Source: a bacterium
Lineage (GTDB): Bacteria > Ratteibacteria > UBA8468
NCBI GenBank assembly: GCA_030630065.1
Contig: DAOVNU010000067.1
Location: 1-5,258, forward strand
Direction: 5' to 3'
DNA length: 5,258 nucleotides
Made by a program: the position numbers and the translations under genes. The notes beneath the pieces were generated by a model. It was not told the origin of the DNA, did no database searches, and worked only from the letters and a program-made list of their open reading frames with translations. Below are positions 1 through 4,573 of the stretch, in pieces. The stretch's first letter is position 1. Every line of letters begins with the position of its first letter.

Positions 1-73
1 CCCAATAGTCCATCGGGATGCGGTCCGGTTTTTGCCTTTTAAGCACCGCTAACCAGCGTTCTTTTGGGGTCAT
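1..73 (-). CDS. UROD-family protein (uroporphyrinogen decarboxylase-like or corrinoid methyltransferase), N-terminal fragment
   Basis: Only the first 24 codons lie in the window; the gene continues beyond position 1. The peptide starts MTPKERW and continues with KPDRIPMDYW, the usual N-terminal signature of the UROD superfamily (MTxxER...PDRxPxD). That superfamily includes haem-pathway HemE and the MtaA/CmuA-type methyltransferases that move methyl groups between corrinoid proteins and thiols. HemE proper rarely starts with this form, so the broader methyltransferase-like branch is more likely, but the fragment cannot settle it. The start is well supported: ATG overlaps the TGA stop of the preceding glycosylase gene as ATGA (70-73), and an AGGG Shine-Dalgarno core sits 5 nt upstream (79-82). 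It is therefore probably translationally coupled and the last visible gene of the leftward operon. Family call is from recognition of the N-terminal motif only. Confidence 0.72.
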   Translation of the reverse strand, partial: MTPKERWLAVLKRQKPDRIPMDYW

Positions 74-717
74 ACTTTCCCTGGACATAATTTATATAAG
101 GGGCAAAGTTTGCAAAGAGGTTTTTTCTTGCAGAATTCCTTGCCCAATTTTACCAATAAAGCATGAAACTCCTGATAAATCTTGATATCTTTCGGCAAAT
201 TATCTTCAAAAAACATTCTTATCTTATCATAATCGTTTTCCGCAAACAAATTGGCTCTTTTTAAAATTCTTCTGGTATAGGCATCCACAACAAAGATTCT
301 CTTTTCTCCGGCATAAAGAAGGATGGAGTCAGCGGTTTCCTTCCCAACTCCACGGAGAGTGAGTAATTCTTCCCTTAAACTTTTTGTTCCCTTTTTAAAA
401 AAATTGTTTAAGTTTCCCTGATATTTTCTTAGAAAATAAGTAGATATTTCTTTAAGGCGTTTGCTTTTCTGATGATAATAACCTGCCGGTTGCACCAATT
501 CTTCAATCTTTTTTAGAGGGGCATTGGCTAAAGATTTAATAGTTAAAAGTTTATTTTTTCGCAGATTCTTAATTGCCTTCTCCACATTTTTCCAGGTGGT
601 CTGCTGCGTTAAAATTGCCCCAACGATAATTTCAAATTCTGTTTTTGCCGGCCACCAGTGTTGTGGACCAAAAGTTCTGTAAAGAGATTTATAGATAGCA
701 ATCAATGAAAATTTCAT
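70..717 (-). CDS. Endonuclease III-like HhH-GPD DNA glycosylase with Fe-S cluster motif
   Basis: This 215-aa protein is predicted to excise damaged bases from DNA (base excision repair, cytoplasmic). The N-terminal block FGPQHWWP (17-23 region) and VGAILTQQTTW (32-42) is typical of the endonuclease III-related branch. The helix-hairpin-helix LRGVGKETAD lies at 121-130, and the catalytic aspartate is D145 in VVDAYTRR. The C-terminus carries C196, C202, C205 and C211, a likely [4Fe-4S] ligand set spaced C-x5-C-x2-C-x5-C, one residue tighter in the first gap than the classical C-x6-C-x2-C-x5-C. At the position of the lyase lysine of E. coli Nth (K in LPGVGRKTA) this protein has glutamate (E127), so it is more likely a monofunctional glycosylase, as in MagIII-type 3-methyladenine glycosylases, than a glycosylase/AP lyase. 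The substrate is not known. Its ATG follows the stop of the transporter gene by 2 nt. No clear Shine-Dalgarno is visible, so coupling is probable. Confidence 0.9.
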   Translation of the reverse strand: MKFSLIAIYKSLYRTFGPQHWWPAKTEFEIIVGAILTQQTTWKNVEKAIKNLRKNKLLTIKSLANAPLKKIEELVQPAGYYHQKSKRLKEISTYFLRKYQGNLNNFFKKGTKSLREELLTLRGVGKETADSILLYAGEKRIFVVDAYTRRILKRANLFAENDYDKIRMFFEDNLPKDIKIYQEFHALLVKLGKEFCKKKPLCKLCPLYKLCPGKV

Positions 718-719
718 TT

Positions 720-1445
720 TTATTTAACCAGGATGCGGGATAATCCCAGAATCCCCACCGCAATAATCAGGATAAGGATTGCCCGACGAAATTTAACCTC
801 GCTAACTTTATTTTTAAACCTCACTCCAAGCCAGGAAGCAAAAACAGCCGGGATAAAAGCAAAGAGAAGCAACCTCACGTTGGAAGGAGTGAAAAGGTGA
901 AAAAAGAGAAAAGAGAAATTGGTAATAATTCCCAATAATAAAAAATAGGCCAGTAGTGTAGCGCGAAAGGAATTTTTATCCCAGTTGCAACCAATGCCGA
1001 AAATGATAACCGGTGGCCCGGCCATAGAGGTACTACCTCCTGACAAACCGCTAACTAACCCCACACCAATCTCGGCACTCCTTCTTTCCTTAAAAGGCAA
1101 CCTTAAACCAGATAGAAAGAGTAGCCCGAAGAGAGCAACCAATCCGCCGATAACCGCACGCAGAATATCCGGGTTAAGATGAACTAAACCGTAAACGCCG
1201 ATGGGCACCCCTATCAAGCCGCCGATTAAAAAAGTAAAAACTGTCTTCCACTTAATATGCCGGTTTGTCTCAATAACTAAAAAGATATTAACAAAAAAAT
1301 TGAGAAGGGCAAAGGCGGGAATGACCTCTTTGGGTTCAAAAAAAATAGTAAGGAGTGGAATAGCTACTAATGCACTGCCGAAACCGGCAAAGGAAGAAGT
1401 TAATATTCCTATAAAAACTATTCCGGCAAAGATAAGGTTTTCCAT
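720..1445 (-). CDS. TauE/SafE (DUF81) family membrane transporter
   Basis: A 241-aa, strongly hydrophobic protein with about eight predicted membrane segments (roughly 3-25, 26-36, 41-60, 68-90, 93-112, 125-150, 161-183, 190-210, 220-238; the first two may be one re-entrant unit). It has the two-fold internal repeat of the TauE/SafE family: a glycine-rich N-terminal motif GFGSALVAIPLL (21-32) and a matching motif opening the second half, GLSGGSTSMAGPPVIIF (133-149). Family members export or import sulfite, sulfoacetate and related organosulfur or organic anions, but specificity varies widely. No neighbour here identifies the substrate. Length is near the usual 240-270 aa, so it looks complete. 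The ATG is 1 nt after the stop of the radical SAM gene. An AGGA Shine-Dalgarno (1454-1457) lies 8 nt upstream, inside that gene's 3' end. It is part of the leftward operon. Confidence 0.9.
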   Translation of the reverse strand: MENLIFAGIVFIGILTSSFAGFGSALVAIPLLTIFFEPKEVIPAFALLNFFVNIFLVIETNRHIKWKTVFTFLIGGLIGVPIGVYGLVHLNPDILRAVIGGLVALFGLLFLSGLRLPFKERRSAEIGVGLVSGLSGGSTSMAGPPVIIFGIGCNWDKNSFRATLLAYFLLLGIITNFSFLFFHLFTPSNVRLLLFAFIPAVFASWLGVRFKNKVSEVKFRRAILILIIAVGILGLSRILVK

Positions 1446-1446
1446 T

Positions 1447-2358
1447 TTATATTTCCTGGCGGAGGATATTATTTAAACCTAAAGAATCAGCAAAATCAAG
1501 AACTTTATTGTATTCCTCTCTGGTAATTCTGCGGTTTAACTCCGGGATTTGGGGAGTGCGGTTGGCCGGGAAGTATTGTGCCATAAGAGCAATATAGGTA
1601 TTCTTAGAGATTTTTTCGGCGATAAATTTCAGGACATTTTCGCTTTTTGCCAAATCATTGGGTAAAATGAGATGCCGAATAAGTAAACCCTTTTTGGCGA
1701 TTCCTTTTTTATTTATTTGTAAATCTCCTACCTGGCGGTACATTTCTTTTATCGCCAATTTTGTTTTTGAAAAATAGTCGGGAACATTGGAATAAATTTT
1801 TCCATTTTTATCAGCGCCATACTTGAAGTCCGGCAGATAAACATCAATTACTCCGTCAAGAAGTTTTAATGTATTTAGCAACTCATAGCCGCTGGAATTG
1901 TAAACCAGAGGAATTTTAAGTCCTTGTGGAATAGCGAAAAGAAGTGCCTTTAAAATCTGAGGAACAAAATGGGTCGGGGTAACCAAATTGATATTATGGC
2001 AACCTTTATTTTGCAAAGAAACCATCATAGAAGATAGGGACTCTACAGTTTCCTCATTCCCTTCTCCCAACTGGCTGATGGGATAGTTCTGACAAAAAGA
2101 GCATCTTAAGGTGCAGTTGGTAAAAAAGATTGTCCCGGAACCCAGGTCTCCTGAGATTGGCGGTTCCTCACCAAAATGAGGATTCCAACTGGCAATAACA
2201 GGATTCTTTTCTGATTTGCAGAATCCTTTTTCTTCTTTTAGCCGGTTTACATCACAGTTGCGGGGACAGAGATGGCAACTTTCCAGGAGATGATAACCTT
2301 CCTCTACTTTCCTTTTTAATTTTCCGTTTCGGTAAAGTTTAAGATAGCCAGGGTACAT
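1447..2358 (-). CDS. PflX-like radical SAM protein (COG1313, pyruvate formate-lyase activase homolog)
   Basis: A 303-aa radical SAM protein. The SAM-binding [4Fe-4S] motif is C82-x3-C86-x2-C89 in CTLRCSFCQNYPISQ, preceded by GSGTIFF (73-79), as in activases of glycyl radical enzymes. A second cysteine set near the N-terminus (C28, C31, C35, C47 in CHLCPRNC...GFC) and the HFGEEPPISG block (61-70) are characteristic of COG1313 proteins, called PflX-like although their real substrate is not established. Length matches the family (about 300-340 aa). The start ATG at 2356-2358 gives the usual family opening (PGYLKLY). It sits inside a 31-bp repeat whose other copy directly follows uxaE. There is no Shine-Dalgarno at normal distance: the only purine-rich block, GAGGAGA (2376-2382), is 17 nt upstream. 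Translation may therefore depend on coupling to the nucleotidyltransferase stop 14 nt upstream. No glycyl radical enzyme is visible in the window. Confidence 0.9.
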   Translation of the reverse strand: MYPGYLKLYRNGKLKRKVEEGYHLLESCHLCPRNCDVNRLKEEKGFCKSEKNPVIASWNPHFGEEPPISGDLGSGTIFFTNCTLRCSFCQNYPISQLGEGNEETVESLSSMMVSLQNKGCHNINLVTPTHFVPQILKALLFAIPQGLKIPLVYNSSGYELLNTLKLLDGVIDVYLPDFKYGADKNGKIYSNVPDYFSKTKLAIKEMYRQVGDLQINKKGIAKKGLLIRHLILPNDLAKSENVLKFIAEKISKNTYIALMAQYFPANRTPQIPELNRRITREEYNKVLDFADSLGLNNILRQEI

Positions 2359-2361
2359 TTA
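2331..2361. repeat. 31-bp direct repeat, left copy (5' end of the radical SAM gene)
   Basis: This stretch is identical base for base to 3039-3069, in the same orientation, 708 bp apart. On the minus strand it reads a TAA, then the ATG and first codons of the radical SAM gene (MYPGYLKLY plus one base pair of the next codons). The bases just outside differ (2330 c versus 3038 t; 2362 g versus 3070 t), so 31 bp is the full exact match. This copy is functional coding sequence. It marks one edge of the nucleotidyltransferase cassette. Confidence 0.95.
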
Positions 2362-2372
2362 GTAAAGGTTTT

Positions 2373-2828
2373 CTATCTCCTCTTTTTAATCTGAAGTAAT
2401 TTTTTTAGGTCAATAACATCCTGTTCTCTCCCTGCGGCTCGCTTTGCGCGAATAAGAGCATTCAGGGAAAGATAGTTGGAGGGTTTAGAACCATATTTGG
2501 AACGAAGACGATCACGCCAGGCGGTCTTGAAAGAAAGCCCGGCAACAGAAGTAAGTACATCTATCCGTATCGGCGCCACACCAAATTGTAAGACCGCTCT
2601 GGGGTTAAAATCGGCCAGCGAAAGTCCAAAATCCGTATTAAAAAAGGATTGTAGGGCTTTCAGGAAATGCTGGATATTTTTCCTGGTTAGTTCAATCCAG
2701 AAATCAAGGTCTTTGGTATAGCGGGGAACACCGTGAAAACCAAGGGCATGAGCACCAACAATCAGATATTTAACCTGATGCGCGTTTAACGATGCGACAA
2801 ACTCTTCGTAATCGGGGTGGACATTCAT
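2373..2828 (-). CDS. Pol-beta-superfamily nucleotidyltransferase (MNT / AbiEii-like, DUF6036-type)
   Basis: A 151-aa protein with the minimal nucleotidyltransferase fold. It opens with PDYEEFVASLNAHQVKYLIV, then VGAHALGFHG (24-33), PRYTKDLDFWIE with the metal-binding pair D40 and D42, and a third acidic residue D90 in APIRIDVLTS. The C-terminal helix AKRAAGREQDVIDLKKL (128-144) is the conserved end of this stand-alone family, so the protein looks complete. The usual hG[G/S] motif is GA here, a substitution common in this subgroup. Relatives are mostly uncharacterised; some related enzymes work in toxin-antitoxin or abortive-infection pairs by transferring nucleotides to a partner or tRNA. That role is only inferred here. 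The ATG at 2826-2828 is supported by AAGGGA (2835-2840) 6 nt upstream, within the preceding small gene, with which it overlaps by 59 bp. Its GC is higher than that of the flanking operon genes. Confidence 0.85.
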   Translation of the reverse strand: MNVHPDYEEFVASLNAHQVKYLIVGAHALGFHGVPRYTKDLDFWIELTRKNIQHFLKALQSFFNTDFGLSLADFNPRAVLQFGVAPIRIDVLTSVAGLSFKTAWRDRLRSKYGSKPSNYLSLNALIRAKRAAGREQDVIDLKKLLQIKKRR

Positions 2829-2979
2829 TAGATTTCCCTTGCAACTTTAAGTGGTCAAGGAGGCAGGAGTCAACCACCATTACTCTTTTTTCCGGTTTCA
2901 TTGAGAGCCAGAAATCGGGCTCAGATTGTTCTGCCTGATGAAGATTACTGAAATTTCGAAAATAAATCTTTCTTTTCAT
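2770..2979 (-). CDS. Small 69-aa partner protein of the nucleotidyltransferase (hypothetical)
   Basis: From ATG at 2977-2979 this frame encodes 69 aa with a charged N-terminal half (MKRKIYFRNFSNLHQAE) followed by SEPDFWLSMKPEKR and a basic tail ending RVCRIVKRASG. The pattern F-x-x-x-x-x-A-E ... DFW/YY-x-S-(M/L)-x-P-E-x-R ... RV-x-R-(I/V)-(I/V)-K resembles short proteins often encoded just upstream of nucleotidyltransferases of this family. I recognise the pattern but know no tested function. The 3' end overlaps the nucleotidyltransferase gene by 59 bp in another frame, so the two are likely coupled. A promoter with its -10 box 7 nt upstream of this ATG supports the start. The frame is open further upstream to ATG at 3066, which would add 29 residues beginning with the duplicated radical SAM start. 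That longer form is treated separately as a finding. No membrane segment or signal peptide is seen. Confidence 0.6.
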   Translation of the reverse strand: MKRKIYFRNFSNLHQAEQSEPDFWLSMKPEKRVMVVDSCLLDHLKLQGKSNECPPRLRRVCRIVKRASG

Positions 2980-2986
2980 CTTCTTT

Positions 2987-3015
2987 ATTATACCATACCC
3001 CTGGTTATTCAGCAA
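2987..3015 (-). promoter_or_regulatory. Sigma70-type promoter with extended -10 for the nucleotidyltransferase cassette
   Basis: On the minus strand the -10 is a perfect TATAAT (2987-2992) preceded by TGG (2993-2995), giving the extended form TGnTATAAT. A partial -35, TTGCTG (3010-3015), sits at the ideal 17-bp spacing. The ATG of the 69-aa gene begins 7 nt after the -10, so transcription would start at or within a base or two of the start codon. The promoter lies inside the inserted segment, so the cassette probably brought its own promoter, which may also drive the genes downstream. Confidence 0.65.
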
Positions 3016-3038
3016 ATTTTCAATCTTCTCTTCATTTT

Positions 3039-3069
3039 GGTAAAGTTTAAGATAGCCAGGGTACATTTA
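3039..3069. repeat. 31-bp direct repeat, right copy (uxaE stop plus duplicated radical SAM start)
   Basis: Identical to 2331-2361. On the minus strand it begins with the TAA stop of uxaE (3067-3069), immediately followed by ATG and the next 25 nt of the radical SAM gene's 5' end. After that the sequence diverges into the cassette. Because the full radical SAM gene is only at the other copy, this one is a severed or duplicated 5' end. Its ATG still opens a 98-codon frame that runs through the cassette's small gene. Confidence 0.95.
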
Positions 3070-4497
3070 TTCCAAAAGGTTGAGATGCTTATTCAAATGT
3101 TCTTCTACCAGATGATAATGTTCTGTTTCAGAGATAAAAAGCGAGCGATATATTTCTTCTCTGAATTCGGAAAGAACAGAACCATAGGTAATATGGATAA
3201 GTTGACGGGCATCAGGAAGAGAAAATAATTCTCCTAAGTTTTTGTCGGCAATCTTTTCAATGGGCAAAATTTTATCTAAATCAAGACCGATAGAGTAGGA
3301 AGCCCTGTCTTTTTCTATGTTTCGAATGGCACTTTTATGAATCTTTCGATACAGGGATGGATTTTTTAAAGCAATCGTTTTTATTGCCTGCAGCCAACTG
3401 GTCCCCGCGGTCTTGATATGGAAAGTATCGCCAACTTCAGAAATAATCGGATAGACGGAAAACTTATCGCTTCCGGAATGAAGACACAATTTATAATTTC
3501 CCAGGGACTGAGAAATTAGATAGTGCTCCTGATAACTTTTTTTAAATTCTTCTATATTCCCTCTATAATCTATTGCCTTCTGAAACTCACCCGGAAAACA
3601 GAGAGCCAAACCGGTGAAGACAACACCATTTTTTCTCAAATACTCTGTGATAAAAATATGGTCTAAAAAAGTGGTGGGAATACCAATCTCATCTATGGAA
3701 ATTTCAAAATCAAATCTCTCCCTATAACTTTTGATTGTTTTATAAGAATCCACCGCAAAATTAAGACCTTTCACAAATGTGATAATAATTCTTTTAAGTT
3801 CTGATTCGGTAAAGAGATATCTCTTACCGGCAATGGAGTATTCCTTATTCAAGAAAAATCTTTCTATATCCTTTACCTCCGGGAGGGAGGAATAGCAACT
3901 TTTCTGTTCCTCTGCGGACATCAGGGAAGGATTGTTGATATAGTCAGAAGGGTCAATAGTAAACATAGAAAAACCTGTTTTTATTGCCTGATTGACTAAA
4001 GAAATGTCCTTTAAGTGGTCAGCATCGGCTCCATATAAACCTTTATACCCTGTCTCCATATACGCCCAAATTACCGTATCTATTACGCTTTGCATATTTC
4101 TTCCTGTCCGTCTTAGTTCTCTTGCCGACTGCTGGGCAAAAACAGGAAATACGTTGTTATGTTTTCTTACACATTCTATATGGGCGGGAGTGGCTAAACC
4201 AAGACGGTCTCCAAAGCCAAAGGAGGTCCTCAAATTGGAAGGAACTGGTGAAAGTTCCGGGAAGATTTCCTTTAGAAGTTCCGCATTGTTGTGATTCAGT
4301 GAAGAAAGTTTAGTCCCTTCTGCTATAAATTCTCCTTCAAATTTCTTACTTTCCTTGCCAGAAACCACCAGATACTTTTTTTTATTATCCTTTACTATAA
4401 AGAAGTAGTTGTCGTCATTTCGGCGTAAAGATTCCGGATAGACCTGATATCCAGGCATTATCATTTTGAATCTATCTATTACTATTCCATTTTCCAC
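3067..4497 (-). CDS. uxaE: Tagaturonate/fructuronate epimerase family protein (UxaE)
   Basis: With the GTG start at 4495-4497 the protein has 476 aa, close to the usual length of UxaE (about 480 aa). UxaE interconverts D-tagaturonate and D-fructuronate in the galacturonate pathway of Thermotoga and others. Conserved blocks, numbered from this start: GYQVYPES (near 16-23), SFGFGDRLGLATPAH (92-106), AQQSARELRRTGR (121-133), GADADHLK (156-163), SIDEIGIPTTFLDH (267-280), FPGEFQKAIDY (301-311) and LHSGSDKFSVYP (339-350). The His and acidic residues of the GADADHLK, IDE and LHSGSD blocks are the likely metal and catalytic ligands (inference). An upstream ATG at 4617 would add 40 residues but would overlap the divergent metH gene by 44 bp and bury both promoters, so it is rejected. 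The GTG lies 7 nt after a TATAAT box. No other hexuronate gene is visible, so the exact sugar-acid substrate is uncertain. It heads the leftward operon. Confidence 0.85.
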   Translation of the reverse strand: MENGIVIDRFKMIMPGYQVYPESLRRNDDNYFFIVKDNKKKYLVVSGKESKKFEGEFIAEGTKLSSLNHNNAELLKEIFPELSPVPSNLRTSFGFGDRLGLATPAHIECVRKHNNVFPVFAQQSARELRRTGRNMQSVIDTVIWAYMETGYKGLYGADADHLKDISLVNQAIKTGFSMFTIDPSDYINNPSLMSAEEQKSCYSSLPEVKDIERFFLNKEYSIAGKRYLFTESELKRIIITFVKGLNFAVDSYKTIKSYRERFDFEISIDEIGIPTTFLDHIFITEYLRKNGVVFTGLALCFPGEFQKAIDYRGNIEEFKKSYQEHYLISQSLGNYKLCLHSGSDKFSVYPIISEVGDTFHIKTAGTSWLQAIKTIALKNPSLYRKIHKSAIRNIEKDRASYSIGLDLDKILPIEKIADKNLGELFSLPDARQLIHITYGSVLSEFREEIYRSLFISETEHYHLVEEHLNKHLNLLE

Positions 4498-4504
4498 ATT
4501 CTTA

Positions 4505-4532
4505 ATTATATTTTCTTTTTCACATAAGTCAA
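4505..4532 (-). promoter_or_regulatory. Sigma70-type promoter of the leftward (uxaE) operon
   Basis: On the minus strand: -35 TTGACT (4527-4532), a 16-bp spacer and a perfect -10 TATAAT (4505-4510). Exactly 7 nt follow before GTG at 4497, so the transcript should begin at or next to the start codon. The -35 is separated by only 5 bp from the -35 of the divergent metH promoter, so the two polymerases probably cannot bind together. This promoter also decides the choice of GTG over the upstream ATG for uxaE. Confidence 0.75.
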
Positions 4533-4550
4533 TTATTTTGACTTTAGTCA
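4526..4550. promoter_or_regulatory. Candidate operator: overlapping TGACT/AGTCA inverted repeats in the divergent promoter region
   Basis: Two inverted repeats share an arm. AAGTCAA-ttatt-TTGACTT (4526-4544) has perfect 7-bp arms and contains both -35 boxes. TGACT-tt-AGTCA (4539-4550) has perfect 5-bp arms and overlaps the metH -35 and spacer. Three half-sites within 25 bp could be bound by a dimeric regulator that acts on both directions at once. Part of the first palindrome is expected because two back-to-back TTGACT boxes are themselves inverted; the third half-site (4546-4550) is not explained that way. No regulator gene is in the window. Confidence 0.45.
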
Positions 4551-4566
4551 GGGTTTTGGGTAGAAT
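4538..4566 (+). promoter_or_regulatory. Sigma70-type promoter of the metH-like gene
   Basis: -35 TTGACT (4538-4543), a 17-bp spacer and -10 TAGAAT (4561-4566): five of six consensus bases in each box. The ATG begins at 4574, 7 nt after the -10, so the message should be leaderless or nearly so, and no Shine-Dalgarno is present. Confidence 0.75.
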
Positions 4567-4573
4567 AGAAAAA

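Larger units (their letters stand above)
2362..3038 (-). mobile_element. Putative inserted cassette (small protein plus nucleotidyltransferase) between 31-bp direct repeats
   Basis: These 677 bp lie exactly between the two 31-bp repeats and carry a promoter, a 69-aa gene and a nucleotidyltransferase gene, but no transposase, integrase or recognisable terminal inverted repeats. The sampled portion 2401-2640 has 113 G+C of 240 (47%), against 92/240 (38%) in uxaE samples (3121-3180, 3241-3420) and 87/240 (36%) in the radical SAM gene (1741-1980). Removing one repeat plus the cassette restores a TAAATG junction between uxaE and the radical SAM gene, matching the tight spacing elsewhere in the operon. 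I infer acquisition by insertion. The mechanism (passive mobilisation, long target duplication or recombination at microhomology) is not shown by the sequence. Confidence 0.5.

Noticed and set aside
985..1476. Plus-strand frames at 985-1182 and 1201-1476.
   Set aside because: They lie antisense to the TauE/SafE gene, with low-complexity basic translations and no family resemblance.
2395..2407. T-run near the end of the nucleotidyltransferase gene as an intrinsic terminator.
   Set aside because: It lies inside coding sequence without a GC-rich stem, and for minus-strand transcription it reads as a run of A, not U.
2362..3069. Insertion sequence or MITE with the 31-bp repeats as an ordinary target-site duplication.
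   Set aside because: No transposase and no terminal inverted repeats were found at the inner edges, and 31 bp is much longer than typical duplications. The segment is reported only as a cassette of unknown mechanism.
2476..3228. Plus-strand frames at 2476-2721 and 2926-3228.
   Set aside because: They are antisense to the nucleotidyltransferase, the cassette and uxaE, which have clear protein motifs. No start signal supports them.
3992..4313. Plus-strand frames at 3992-4294 and 4122-4313.
   Set aside because: They are antisense shadows of conserved uxaE blocks and show no recognisable domain.
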